From an uncultured Pseudokineococcus sp. (GTDB taxonomy: Bacteria > Actinomycetota > Actinomycetes > Actinomycetales > Quadrisphaeraceae), in NCBI RefSeq assembly GCF_947499845.1, contig NZ_CANMPM010000016.1:1-64000 (forward strand): DNA of 64,000 nucleotides. The letters are read 5' to 3'. Numbering within the stretch: position 1 is the stretch's first letter; every line of letters begins with the position of its first letter. Positions 35,324-45,235 of the stretch are shown piece after piece. The notes below the pieces were generated by a model. It saw only the letters and a program-made list of their open reading frames with translations, had not been told where the DNA came from and did not search any database. The translations under genes and the position numbers were made by a program.

Positions 35324-35327
<4 letters not shown>
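34356..35327 (-). CDS. purC: Phosphoribosylaminoimidazole-succinocarboxamide synthase
   Basis: Eighth step of purine synthesis, joining aspartate to CAIR with ATP. The 323 residues contain RSGKVRDLYE, LVVASDRVSAFDHVL, IPDKG-like VPDKGAVLTALSLWWF, VECVARGYLTGSG, GHDENVSF, LADTKIELG and LADEVLTPDSSRFW with FDKQFVRDWL near the end. GTG 35327 overlaps the purD stop as GTGA, giving a purD-purC operon. Confidence 0.95.
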
Positions 35328-36607
<1,280 letters not shown>

Positions 36608-36614
36608 CCGCCGG

Positions 36615-36620
36615 AGCCTA
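36615..36620 (-). promoter_or_regulatory. -10 element for leaderless purD-purC
   Basis: On the minus strand TAGGCT is followed by CCGGCGG and the purD GTG. This placement decides between two possible purD starts. Confidence 0.6.
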
Positions 36621-36673
36621 GGGGCCGTCACGGGGCGGACCCCCGCGGGCGGGCGTCGGCCGCCGTCTACGCT

Positions 36674-36744
36674 CGCTCATCTGAGCGCACTTCGGTCACA
36701 TCCGAGTCTCGGCCTTGACGCGCGGCCTCCCAGCCGGGTCTCAT
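36674..36744 (+). promoter_or_regulatory. Possible operator and promoter of the polyol transport operon
   Basis: An interrupted palindrome CGCTCA-TC-TGAGCG (36674-36687) lies upstream of TTGACG (36715-36720) and a weak TCTCAT (36739-36744, spacing 18). The leader to the binding-protein ATG would be about 125 nt. No regulator gene adjoins, so the palindrome's partner is unknown. Confidence 0.4.
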
Positions 36745-36875
36745 CTGCACCGGAGGCGGCACCCAGCCCGAGACGACGACGTCGCGATGACGCCCGAGCC
36801 CTCCTCGGCCGGCCCGCAGCCCGCACCCGACCAGCCACGGACCCGCACCCGCACGCTCCGGAAGGACACGACCGC

Positions 36876-38246
36876 ATGACCGCACGACGACGTGCCCCCC
36901 TCGCGCTCGCCGCCATCTCCACGGTCGCCCTCGCCGCCACGGCGTGCGGCGGCGCCGGCGGCGGCGGTGGCGGCGGCGGGGGCGGCGACGCCTCCGGCGA
37001 GGCGCAGAGCATCAACGTGATCATGGTGAACAACCCGCAGATGGAGGACCTGCAGCAGCTCACCGCCGACAACTTCACGGCGGACACGGGCATCCAGGTC
37101 AACTTCACCGTCCAGCCCGAGAACGACGTCCGCGCCCAGATCGCGCAGGACTTCGCCGCCCAGGCCGGTCAGTACGACGTCGCCACCATCTCCAACTACG
37201 AGGTGCCGTTCTTCTCGGAGAACGGCTGGCTCGCCCCGCTGACCGACTACGCCGAGGGCGACGACGCGTTCGACCAGAGCGACATCCTCGAGCCCATCGC
37301 GGCGGGCCTCACCGGCTCCGACGGCGAGCTCTACGCCGAGCCGTTCTACGGCGAGTCCTCGTTCCTCATGTACCGCACCGACCTCTTCGAGGAGGCCGGG
37401 CTGACCATGCCGGACCAGCCGACGTGGCAGGAGGTCGCCGACCTGGCGGCGCAGATCGACGACCCGAGCGGCACCCGCGGCATCTGCCTGCGCGGCCTCC
37501 CGGGCTGGGGCCAGGTCTTCGCGCCCCTGACGACGGTGGTCAACACCTTCGGCGGCACGTGGTTCGACGAGGACTGGGACGCCCAGGTCAACGCGCCGGA
37601 GTTCGTCGAGGCCACGCAGTTCTACGTCGACCTCGTGACCCAGCACGGCGAGGCGGGCGCGGCGCAGGCCGGCTTCACCGAGTGCCTCAACGACATGACG
37701 CAGGGCAACGTGGCCATGTGGTACGACGCCACGTCGGCGGCCGGCTCCCTCGAGGCGGACGGCTCGCCGGTCGCCGGGCAGATCGGCTACGCGCCGGCCC
37801 CGGTCGTCGAGACCGACTCCAGCGGCTGGCTCTACAGCTGGGCCTGGGGCGTGCAGGCGGCGTCGGAGAAGCAGGACGCCGCGTGGAAGTTCATCTCCTG
37901 GGCCTCCAGCCAGGAGTACGAGGAGCTCGTCGGCTCCGAGCTCGGCTGGTCGCGCGTGCCGGCCGGCAAGCGCAGCTCGACCTACGAGAACCAGGACTAC
38001 CTCGACATCGCCGGCGCCTTCGCCGAGGCCACCGAGGCGGCCATCTCCTCGGCCGACCCCAACGACCCGGGCGTGCAGCCGCGGCCGGCGCCGGGCATCC
38101 AGTTCGTCGCCATCCCCGAGTTCGCCGACCTGGCCACCGGCATCTCCGAGGGCATCAGCTCCAACATCGCCGGGCAGGGCTCGGTGCAGGAGACGCTCGA
38201 CCAGGGCCAGGAGGACGCCCAGGCCGTGGCGGACCGCTACAAGTGA
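36876..38246 (+). CDS. Sugar/polyol ABC transporter substrate-binding lipoprotein
   Basis: Extracytoplasmic binding protein of 456 residues. The signal peptide ends in a lipobox (LAATACGG) followed by a Gly-only linker (GGGGGGGGGG), then a type 2 periplasmic-binding fold of the family 1 (maltose-like) group: INVIMVNNPQMEDLQQLT, YDVATISNYEVPFF, EPFYGESSFLMYRTDLFEEAGL, and WDATSAAG-like MWYDATSAAGSL. Two permease genes and a polyol dehydrogenase follow, the layout of sorbitol/mannitol (SmoEFG) systems, so a sugar alcohol is the likely ligand. Confidence 0.9.
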   Translation: MTARRRAPLALAAISTVALAATACGGAGGGGGGGGGGDASGEAQSINVIMVNNPQMEDLQQLTADNFTADTGIQVNFTVQPENDVRAQIAQDFAAQAGQYDVATISNYEVPFFSENGWLAPLTDYAEGDDAFDQSDILEPIAAGLTGSDGELYAEPFYGESSFLMYRTDLFEEAGLTMPDQPTWQEVADLAAQIDDPSGTRGICLRGLPGWGQVFAPLTTVVNTFGGTWFDEDWDAQVNAPEFVEATQFYVDLVTQHGEAGAAQAGFTECLNDMTQGNVAMWYDATSAAGSLEADGSPVAGQIGYAPAPVVETDSSGWLYSWAWGVQAASEKQDAAWKFISWASSQEYEELVGSELGWSRVPAGKRSSTYENQDYLDIAGAFAEATEAAISSADPNDPGVQPRPAPGIQFVAIPEFADLATGISEGISSNIAGQGSVQETLDQGQEDAQAVADRYK

Positions 38247-38264
38247 CCTGACCGGGCCCGCCCC

Positions 38265-38309
38265 GAGCAGGCCAGCCCCGAGCAGGTCAGCACCGAGCAG
38301 GTCAGCACC
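38265..38309 (+). repeat. Three tandem 15-bp units after the binding-protein gene
   Basis: GAGCAGGCCAGCCCC (38265-38279) is followed by two identical copies of GAGCAGGTCAGCACC (38280-38294 and 38295-38309). They begin 18 bp after the stop codon and end 8 bp before a strong hairpin. Confidence 0.85.
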
Positions 38310-38317
38310 GACGAGGA

Positions 38318-38343
38318 CCGGCCCCGCCCCACGGCGGGGCCGG
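38318..38343 (+). terminator. Hairpin between binding-protein and permease genes
   Basis: An 11-bp perfect stem, CCGGCCCCGCC with its complement, encloses CCAC. Such hairpins between a binding-protein gene and its permeases commonly attenuate transcription or protect the upstream mRNA so that more binding protein is made. Confidence 0.65.
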
Positions 38344-38452
38344 TCCCGCGCCCCGCACCGGGGCGCCCGCACCGACGGCCCCTCCACCCGCGCGCAGGGG
38401 CCCCCGCCGGTCCGAGCCCGCGCCGGCCCGACTCCCCACCGCAGGAGAGCCC

Positions 38453-39415
38453 ATGAGCGTCAGCGAGACGACCGCAGAGCAGCGGACCGTCCTGCAGGAC
38501 CCCTCACCGCAGGAGCAGCGCACCGCCTCCCGCAAGGCCGGCTGGGTCCGCCGAGCCCCCCTCATGCCGGCGCTGGTCTTCGTCATCATCATGACCCAGC
38601 TGCCGTTCGCGACGACCATCGTCATCTCGTTCATGAGCTGGAACGCGCTGCGCCCGAACGAGCGCGGCTTCGCCGGCTTCGGCAACTACGCGCAGGTCTT
38701 CAGCGACTCGGGCCTGCGGTCGTCGGTCTTCACGACGATCCTCCTGACGATCGTCGTCGTCGGCGTCAGCCTCGTCCTGGGCCTGCTCATCGCGCTGCTG
38801 CTCGACCGCCACTTCTTCGGCCGCGGCGTGGTCCGCACGCTGATGATCGCGCCCTTCCTCGTCGTCCCGGTCGCGGCGGCGCTGCTGTGGAAGCACGCCA
38901 TCCTCAACCCGAGCTACGGCCTCATCAACGGCGTGCTCACGTGGGTGTGGGGGCTGTTCGGGAGCGAGAACCCGCCGCAGGTGGCCTGGCTCACCCAGTT
39001 CCCGCTGCTGTCGATCGAGGCGGCCCTCATCTGGCAGTGGACGCCCTTCATGATGCTCATCCTGCTGGCGGGCCTGCAGAGCCGGCCGGCCGAGGCCTTC
39101 GAGGCCGCCAAGATGGACGGCGCCAGCGCCGTGCAGGCCTTCCGCTACATCACGCTGCCCCACCTGCGCCGCTACATCGAGCTGGGCGCCACCCTCGGCG
39201 CCATCTTCATCGTCCAGAACTTCGACGCCGTCTTCACGATGACCTCGGGCGCGCTCGGCACCGCCAACCTGCCGTACACGATCTACCAGACCTTCTTCGT
39301 GCGGCAGGACTACGGCCTGGCCGCCGCCCAGGGCGTCATCGTCGTCATCGGCACGATCATCGTGGCGACCTTCGCCCTGCGCTCGGTCTCGTCGCTGCTC
39401 AAGGAGGAGAGCTGA
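38453..39415 (+). CDS. Sugar/polyol ABC transporter permease 1 (MalF-like)
   Basis: Inner-membrane subunit of 320 residues with six predicted helices after a polar N-terminal 33. The ATPase-docking EAA loop is EAFEAAKMDGASAVQAFRYITLP near residue 222. Sequence style (PFLVVPVAAALLWKHAILNPSYGLINGVL) is that of SmoF/MtlF polyol permeases. ATG 38453 follows GGAGAG. It overlaps the second permease by one base (TGATG). Confidence 0.92.
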   Translation: MSVSETTAEQRTVLQDPSPQEQRTASRKAGWVRRAPLMPALVFVIIMTQLPFATTIVISFMSWNALRPNERGFAGFGNYAQVFSDSGLRSSVFTTILLTIVVVGVSLVLGLLIALLLDRHFFGRGVVRTLMIAPFLVVPVAAALLWKHAILNPSYGLINGVLTWVWGLFGSENPPQVAWLTQFPLLSIEAALIWQWTPFMMLILLAGLQSRPAEAFEAAKMDGASAVQAFRYITLPHLRRYIELGATLGAIFIVQNFDAVFTMTSGALGTANLPYTIYQTFFVRQDYGLAAAQGVIVVIGTIIVATFALRSVSSLLKEES

Positions 39416-40377
39416 TGACCACCCCCGGGACATCTCACGGGACCCAGCACCAGTCCGAGCCCGGCAGCGCCCGCCGCACCGACGCGCAGGAGGTGGCCCC
39501 CACGGCCACCGCCGCCGAGGCCGACGCGGCGCCGCCGCGCCAGACCTACCGCAAGCACTCGCCGCTCAGCCGGCCCAACCCGCTGTGGGGCGTGCTGGCG
39601 TGGGTCGTCGGCCTGCTCTTCGCCTCGCCCGCGCTGTGGATGGTGCTCACCTCCTTCCACAGCGAGGTCGACGCCGCGACGAACCCGCCGTCGCTCTTCG
39701 CGCCGCTGACGCTCGACGGCTACCAGAGCTTCTTCGGCAACAGCAACGCGTGGCCGTCGCTCATCAACTCGGCGACCGCCTCGGTCGTGTCGACGGTGAT
39801 CGTCCTCGTGCTGAGCATCCCGGCGGCCTACGCACTGTCGATCCGCCCCGTGAAGAAGTGGTCGGACGTCCTCTTCTTCCTGCTGTCGACGCGCTTCCTG
39901 CCGATCGTCGCCGCCGTCCTGCCGCTCTACGTCTTCGCGGTGTGGTCCGGCGCGCTCGACCAGATCGGCCTGCTCATCGCCCTGTACACGGCGATGAACC
40001 TGCCCATCGCCGTGTGGATGATGCGCTCGTTCCTCGCCGAGGTGCCGGTGGAGATGCTCGAGGCGGCGCAGCTCGACGGCGCCGGCCTCATCCGCACGCT
40101 GCGCAGCGTCGTCGCCCCGGTGGCCATGCCGGGCATCGCCGCGACCGCGCTCATCTGCTTCATCTTCAGCTGGCAGGAGCTGCTGCTCGCCCGGTCGCTC
40201 ACGGGCGTCGTCGCGGGCACGGCCCCCGTCTTCCTCACGAGCTTCGTCACCAGCCAGGGCCTCTTCCTGGCGCAGGTGTCCGCCGCCGCGACGATCGTGT
40301 CGCTCCCGGTGCTCCTCGCCGGCTTCGCCGCGCAGGACAAGCTCGTCCAGGGCCTCTCCCTCGGCGCCGTCAAGTGA
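39415..40377 (+). CDS. Sugar/polyol ABC transporter permease 2 (MalG-like)
   Basis: Partner permease of 320 residues with six helices after a 50-residue polar tail. It shows PALWMVLTSFHSEVDAATNPPS, FLLSTRFLPIVAAVLPLYVF, and the EAA loop EMLEAAQLDGAGLIRTLRSVVAPVA near residue 215. ATG 39415 shares one base with the first permease stop. No ATPase gene follows, so the transporter probably borrows a shared MsmX/MsiK-type ATPase encoded elsewhere. Confidence 0.92.
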   Translation: MTTPGTSHGTQHQSEPGSARRTDAQEVAPTATAAEADAAPPRQTYRKHSPLSRPNPLWGVLAWVVGLLFASPALWMVLTSFHSEVDAATNPPSLFAPLTLDGYQSFFGNSNAWPSLINSATASVVSTVIVLVLSIPAAYALSIRPVKKWSDVLFFLLSTRFLPIVAAVLPLYVFAVWSGALDQIGLLIALYTAMNLPIAVWMMRSFLAEVPVEMLEAAQLDGAGLIRTLRSVVAPVAMPGIAATALICFIFSWQELLLARSLTGVVAGTAPVFLTSFVTSQGLFLAQVSAAATIVSLPVLLAGFAAQDKLVQGLSLGAVK

Positions 40378-40471
40378 GTCGTCTGGTGCGCGGCCGCCCC
40401 GGGGCGGCCGCGCACCGGACCCCCGCGCCCGAGCCCGGCCCCCCGCTCCCCCACCCCGGAGGTCCTCCGCG

Positions 40472-41980
40472 ATGACCGCCCCGACCGCCCTGTCCGCCGA
40501 CACCCTCGCGTCGCTCGGCGACCGGCTGCCCGTCCCGTCCTACGACCGGGGGGCGGTGACCACCGGTGTCGTCCACTTCGGCGTGGGCGGCTTCCACCGC
40601 GCCCACCAGGCGATGTTCCTCGACCGGCTCATGGAGCGCGGCGAGGCCCTGGACTGGGGGATCTGCGGCGTCGGCGTCCTGCCGGGCGACCAGCGCATGG
40701 CCGAGATCATGGCGGCGCAGGACCACCTCTACACGCTCGTGCTCAAGCACCCCGACGGCACCTACGAGCCGCGCGTCGTCGGGTCGATCCACGACTACCT
40801 CTTCGCCCCGGACGACCCGGAGGCGGTGCTCGAGCGGATGGCCGACCCGGCCGTGCGCATCGTGTCGCTCACGGTCACCGAGGGCGGGTACCACGTGCAC
40901 CCGGTCACCGGCGAGCTCGACACCCGCGACCCCCGCCTGCAGGCCGACCTCGCGGGCGACGCGGCCCCGCAGACGACGTTCGGCTTCATCACCGAGGCCC
41001 TGCGCCGCCGGCGCGAGCGCGGTACCGGGCCCTTCACCGTCATGTCCTGCGACAACATCCAGGGCAACGGCGACGTCGCCCACAAGATGATCACCGCCTA
41101 CACGCGGGCCCGCGAGGAGCGCACGGGCGGGGACCTCGCCGACTGGGTGGAGGCCGAGGTGCCCTTCCCCAACTCGATGGTCGACCGCATCACGCCGGTG
41201 ACGACGGACGAGGACCGCGCCGCCGTGGCCGAGCGGTTCGGCGTCGAGGACGCCTGGCCCGTCGTCGCGGAGCCCTTCGTGCAGTGGGTGCTCGAGGACC
41301 GCTTCGCCGCCGGCCGCCCCCCGCTGGAGGACGTCGGCGTGCAGGTCGTCGACGACGTCCACCCCTACGAGCTCATGAAGCTGCGGCTGCTCAACGCGAG
41401 CCACCAGGCGCTGTGCTACCTCGGCTACCTCTCGGGCCACCGCTACGCCCACGAGGTGTGCCAGGAGGACCTCTTCGCGCGCTTCCTCCTGGCGTACATG
41501 GACGACGAGGCCACCCCGACGCTGGAGCCGGTCCCCGGCGTCGACCTCGACGACTACAAGCCGGGGCTCGTGGACCGCTTCGCCAACCCGGAGGTCCGCG
41601 ACACGCTCGCCCGCCTGTGCGCCGACTCGAGCAACCGCATCCCCACCTGGCTGCTGCCGGTGGTGCGCGAGAACCTCGCGGCCGGGCGGTCCGTGGACCA
41701 CGCCGCGCTCGTCGTCGCGTCGTGGGCGCGCTACGCCGAGGGCGTCGACGAGGACGGGCAGCCGATCGAGGTCGTCGACGCCGACGCCGACGGGCGCACC
41801 GCCGCGGCGAGAGCCCAGACCCAGGGCGACGACCTCGCCTTCCTGCGCGACGCGGACCTCTTCGGCGACCTCGCCGAGCAGGAGGCCTTCACGACGCCGT
41901 ACCGCGAGGCGCTGTCCTCCCTGCACGAGAAGGGCGCCCGCGCGACGCTCGAGGAGCACATGGCCCGCGCGCGCGTCTGA
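40472..41980 (+). CDS. Mannitol dehydrogenase family polyol dehydrogenase
   Basis: Long-chain NAD-dependent polyol dehydrogenase of 502 residues that would oxidise mannitol, arabitol or sorbitol brought in by the adjacent importer. Visible motifs: VVHFGVGGFHRAHQAMFLD near residue 33 (Rossmann start), VSLTVTEGGYHVHP, FTVMSCDNIQGNG, FPNSMVDRITPVT, and the catalytic-region LMKLRLLNASHQALCYLGYL with the essential Lys and Asn-His. ATG 40472 follows CGGAGG. Last gene of the transport operon. Confidence 0.92.
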   Translation: MTAPTALSADTLASLGDRLPVPSYDRGAVTTGVVHFGVGGFHRAHQAMFLDRLMERGEALDWGICGVGVLPGDQRMAEIMAAQDHLYTLVLKHPDGTYEPRVVGSIHDYLFAPDDPEAVLERMADPAVRIVSLTVTEGGYHVHPVTGELDTRDPRLQADLAGDAAPQTTFGFITEALRRRRERGTGPFTVMSCDNIQGNGDVAHKMITAYTRAREERTGGDLADWVEAEVPFPNSMVDRITPVTTDEDRAAVAERFGVEDAWPVVAEPFVQWVLEDRFAAGRPPLEDVGVQVVDDVHPYELMKLRLLNASHQALCYLGYLSGHRYAHEVCQEDLFARFLLAYMDDEATPTLEPVPGVDLDDYKPGLVDRFANPEVRDTLARLCADSSNRIPTWLLPVVRENLAAGRSVDHAALVVASWARYAEGVDEDGQPIEVVDADADGRTAAARAQTQGDDLAFLRDADLFGDLAEQEAFTTPYREALSSLHEKGARATLEEHMARARV

Positions 41981-42036
41981 GCGTCCGGGTCCTCCCGCGG
42001 GCCGGGGGCGCCGGACGACGTCCCTAGCCTGCGGGG

Positions 42037-43035
42037 GTGCGCGTCCTCCTCGCCCTCCCGGAGCCCCTCCCCGGCCGCTTCTTCTCGCGCGCCGCGCGCG
42101 AGCGCCTGGCGGCGGTCGGCGAGGTCGACGTCCACCCGACGCCGGCGGACCACCGCTCCCCCGCGGCGACGGCGGCGCTCGCCGAGGCCGAGGTCCTCCT
42201 GACCGGCTGGGGCACCGACCTCCTCGACGAGGAGGTGCTCGCGACCGCGCCCCGCCTGCGCGCCGTCGTCCACAGCGCCGGGTCGGTCCGGCCGGTCGTC
42301 ACGGCGGGCGTCGTCGGGCGCGGCGTGCTCGTGTCGAGCCAGGCGCGGCTCAACGCCCTGCCCGTGGCCGAGTACGCGCTCGCGACGATCCTGCTGTCCC
42401 TCAAGGGCGTCCTCGTGGCGCAGCGGCGCTACCGGGAGGCGCGCGGCGCCGTCGACGTGCGCGACCTCCTGTCCTCCCACGGCGTCCACGCCCGGCGCGT
42501 GGGCGTGGTCGGCGCGTCCGTGGTCGGCCGGCGCCTGCTCGAGCTGCTGCGCCCCTTCGACCTCGAGGTCGTCCTCGCCGACCCGACGCTCGGGGCCGAG
42601 GAGGCGGCCGCGCTCGGGGCCGAGCTCGTCGAGCTCGACGAGCTGCTGCGCACGAGCGACGTCGTCAGCCTGCACGCGCCCCTCCTGCCCTCGACCCGGG
42701 GCGTGCTCGACGCGCGGCGGCTGGCGCTCATGCCGGACGGGGCCGTGCTCGTCAACACCGCCCGCGGCGGCCTCGTCGACGAGGCGGCGCTCGTCGCCGA
42801 GCTCGTCGCCGAGCGGCTCTCGGCGGTCCTCGACGTCACGGAGCCCGAGGTCCCCGACCCGTCCTCGCCGCTGTGGTACCTGCCCGGCGTGCTCCTCACG
42901 CCCCACGTCGCGGGGGCGCTCGGCTCGGAGCTGCTGCGCCTCGGGGACGGAGCGGTCGAGGAGGTCGAGCGGCTCGCCGCCGGGCTCCCCCTCCTGCGGC
43001 CGGTGACGACCGAGGTCTACGACCGCCTCGCCTGA
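42037..43035 (+). CDS. D-isomer-specific 2-hydroxyacid dehydrogenase
   Basis: NAD(P)-dependent dehydrogenase of 332 residues. It has the NAD fold with GVVGASVVGRRLLELL (GxxGxxxG with Ala/Ser in the loop), SDVVSLHAPLLPSTRGVL, the catalytic-Arg motif LVNTARGGLVDEAAL, a Glu in VTEPEVPDPSSPLW, and the catalytic His in LLTPHVAGAL. TAGCCT lies six bases before GTG 42037, a leaderless start. Hydroxypyruvate/glyoxylate reduction is plausible given glycerate kinase 5 kb away, but substrate is not settled. Confidence 0.9.
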   Translation: MRVLLALPEPLPGRFFSRAARERLAAVGEVDVHPTPADHRSPAATAALAEAEVLLTGWGTDLLDEEVLATAPRLRAVVHSAGSVRPVVTAGVVGRGVLVSSQARLNALPVAEYALATILLSLKGVLVAQRRYREARGAVDVRDLLSSHGVHARRVGVVGASVVGRRLLELLRPFDLEVVLADPTLGAEEAAALGAELVELDELLRTSDVVSLHAPLLPSTRGVLDARRLALMPDGAVLVNTARGGLVDEAALVAELVAERLSAVLDVTEPEVPDPSSPLWYLPGVLLTPHVAGALGSELLRLGDGAVEEVERLAAGLPLLRPVTTEVYDRLA

Positions 43036-43076
43036 GGTGCGCCCGCCCCGCGGGGTGACCGGCGGGACGGGGCGCC

Positions 43077-43961
43077 TCACAGGTGCGGCAGGACGAGCTC
43101 GGCGTACCGCTCGACGACGCGGGCGAGCACCTCGTGCCCGTCGCTCGCCCAGACCTCGGCGTTGAAGACCTCGACCTCGACGTCACCGCCGTAGCCCGCC
43201 GCGGCGACCCAGCGGCTCACGGGGGCGAAGTCGACGACGCCGTCGCCCATGATCCCCCGCGAGAGCAGCGGGTCCTCGGCGATGGGCACGAGGAAGTCGC
43301 ACACCTGATAGCTGCCGAGGCGGCCCTCGGCGCCGGCGCGGGCCACCGCCGCCTCGAGCTCCGGGTCCCACCAGACGTGGAAGGTGTCGACGACGACCGC
43401 CACGTCCTGCGCGGGGTGGGCCCCGGCCACGTCGAGGGCCTGGTCGAGCGTGGAGAGCACGGCGCGGTCGGCGCAGTACATGGGGTGCAGCGGCTCGAGC
43501 AGCAGCCGGACGCCGTGCTCGTGCGCGTGGGGGACGAGCTCGGCGAGCGCGTCGGCGGCGCGGGCGCGCGCGCCCAGGAGGTCGCGGTCCCCTTCCGGCA
43601 GGCCGCCGAGCACCATGACGAGGTCGCGCGTCCCGAGGGTCGCGGCCTCCTCGACGGCGCGGCGGTTGTCGTCGAGGGCCGCCCGGCGGTCGCCCGGGTC
43701 GGCGGCGGTGAGGAAGCCGCCGCGGCACAGGCTCGACACGCGCAGGCCCGCGTCACGCACGAGACGGGCGGCCCGCTCGAGGCCGGCCTCCTCGACGCGG
43801 TCGCGCCACAGCCCGACGGCGGGCAGGCCCGCCCGGGCGGCCCCCTCGACGGCCTGCTCGAGGGTCCACCGCTTCGTCGTCGCCGTGTTGAGCGACAGAC
43901 GGGCGAGGTCGGCCGGGCGCTCGTCGGCGGGCGCCCGCTCCTCGCGGACCGGCGCGCTCAC
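43077..43961 (-). CDS. Sugar phosphate isomerase/epimerase (xylose isomerase-like TIM barrel)
   Basis: TIM-barrel protein of 294 residues. Metal-binding carboxylates and His are placed as in IolE/Hyi-type epimerases: GLPAVGLWRDRVEE, VRLLLEPLHPMYCADR, VAVVVDTFHVWWDPEL, SYQVCDFLVP, MGDGVVDFAPVSRWV and VEVEVFNAEVWA. GTG 43961 overlaps the DUF993 stop as GTGA. Third gene of the LacI-controlled cassette; likely isomerises a sugar or keto-inositol intermediate. Confidence 0.87.
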   Translation of the reverse strand: MSAPVREERAPADERPADLARLSLNTATTKRWTLEQAVEGAARAGLPAVGLWRDRVEEAGLERAARLVRDAGLRVSSLCRGGFLTAADPGDRRAALDDNRRAVEEAATLGTRDLVMVLGGLPEGDRDLLGARARAADALAELVPHAHEHGVRLLLEPLHPMYCADRAVLSTLDQALDVAGAHPAQDVAVVVDTFHVWWDPELEAAVARAGAEGRLGSYQVCDFLVPIAEDPLLSRGIMGDGVVDFAPVSRWVAAAGYGGDVEVEVFNAEVWASDGHEVLARVVERYAELVLPHL

Positions 43962-45235
43962 GCCTCCACCCCCGCCACGGCGAGGAGGGCGCGCACGCGC
44001 GCCGCCGCGAGGGCCGGGTCGCGCAGGAGCCCGGCCTCGTCGGCGAGCACGAGGGTGCGCGCCAGGTGCGGCAGCGAGCGGGCGGCGTGCATCCCGCCGA
44101 CCATCGCGAAGGCCGGCTGGTGCCCGTTGACCCACGACAGGAAGGCGATGCCCGTCTTGTAGGACGACGTCGGCGCGGCGAAGACGTGGCGCCCGAGCTC
44201 CTGGGTCGACTCGAGCAGCGCGAGGGCGCGGGCGTCGTCACCCGCGTCCAGCGCCTGGAGCGCCTCGGAGGCGGCGGGGTAGATCGCCGCGAAGATCCCG
44301 AGGAGAGCGTCGGAGTGCCCGCCCTCGTCGCCGACGACCAGCTCGGGGTAGTTGAAGTCGTCGCCCGTGTACATGCGCACGCCCTCGGGGAGGCGCGGGC
44401 GCAGGGCCCGCTCGGGGGCCGCGTCGAGCAGCGACATCTTGATGCCGTCGACCTTCGCGGCCCGGTCCGCGACGAGCCCCGCGACGAGGTCCGACGCCGT
44501 CGCGACGTCGTCCGAGCCCCAGTACCCAGCCAGGGCCGGGTCGAACATCGGCCCGAGCCAGTGCAGGACGACGGGCGCCGGGGCCTCGTCGAGCAGCGTG
44601 CCGTAGACGTCGAGGTAGTCCTGCGGTCCCTCCGCGACGCGGGCCAGGGCGCGCGAGGCCATGAGGACGACCCCGGCCCCGGCGCCGGCCACGAGCTCGA
44701 CCTGCTCCCGGTAGGCGTCGAGGACGGCGCGGACGCCCGCGTGTCCGGAGGGCAGAGCGGCGAGGTCGAGCTGGTCGGTGCCCGCGCCGCAGGCGACGAG
44801 CCCGCCGACGGAGGCCGCCTCGGCCGCCGAGCGGCGCACGAGCTCCCGGACGGCCGCCCAGTCGAGGCCCATGCCGCGCTGCGCGGTGTCCATGGCGTCC
44901 GCGACGCCGAGGCCGTGCGACCAGATCTCGTGCCGGTAGGCGAGGGTCGCGTCCCAGTCGACGTCCGCCGGCGCGCCGGGGACGTTGTCGGCGAGGGCCC
45001 GCGGGACGACGTGCGCCGCCGCGTAGGCCCGTCGCGAGGCGGGCGGACCGTCGGGCCGCGTCCAGCGCACGGGCTCGCGGAGCTCGTGCTCCACGAGGGC
45101 GCCGGAGGCGTCGGGCAGCCGCAGGACCAGGCCGGTGCCGGCCCGGGGCCCCAGCGGCTCCGCCGTCGGCCCGGTCGTGGAGGTGTCGCTCGTGGGGGCG
45201 CCGCTCGTGGGGGCCCCGGTCGCGAGGGCGGTCAC
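43958..45235 (-). CDS. DUF993 (dihydrodipicolinate-synthase-like) protein
   Basis: Protein of 425 residues from a family annotated as DUF993 or 'dihydrodipicolinate synthase family'; it is probably a TIM-barrel class I aldolase-like enzyme. Landmarks: YAAAHVVPRALADN, LAYRHEIWSHGLGVADAMDTAQRGMGLDW, LVACGAGTDQLD, VVLHWLGPMFDPALAGYWG, KVDGIKMSLLDA with the likely Schiff-base Lys, YTGDDFNYPELVVGD, and GIAFLSWVNGHQPAFAMVGG. The first 35 residues are low-complexity. GTG 45235 overlaps the upstream oxidoreductase stop. Its reaction is not known to me; carbon-carbon cleavage of an oxidised sugar is inferred. Confidence 0.85.
   Translation of the reverse strand: MTALATGAPTSGAPTSDTSTTGPTAEPLGPRAGTGLVLRLPDASGALVEHELREPVRWTRPDGPPASRRAYAAAHVVPRALADNVPGAPADVDWDATLAYRHEIWSHGLGVADAMDTAQRGMGLDWAAVRELVRRSAAEAASVGGLVACGAGTDQLDLAALPSGHAGVRAVLDAYREQVELVAGAGAGVVLMASRALARVAEGPQDYLDVYGTLLDEAPAPVVLHWLGPMFDPALAGYWGSDDVATASDLVAGLVADRAAKVDGIKMSLLDAAPERALRPRLPEGVRMYTGDDFNYPELVVGDEGGHSDALLGIFAAIYPAASEALQALDAGDDARALALLESTQELGRHVFAAPTSSYKTGIAFLSWVNGHQPAFAMVGGMHAARSLPHLARTLVLADEAGLLRDPALAAARVRALLAVAGVEA

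Noticed and set aside
36945-36980. The poly-Gly codon run in the binding protein as a frameshift hotspot or repeat element
   Set aside because: It follows the lipobox Cys and is a normal flexible linker of lipoproteins; the frame is intact on both sides.
38265-38309. The three 15-bp tandem units as a CRISPR remnant
   Set aside because: There are no spacers between units, units are too short, and no cas gene is in the window.
42037-43035. 2-hydroxyacid dehydrogenase as phosphoglycerate dehydrogenase (serA)
   Set aside because: It lacks the C-terminal ACT/ASB domains and the usual substrate signature, and context is catabolic.
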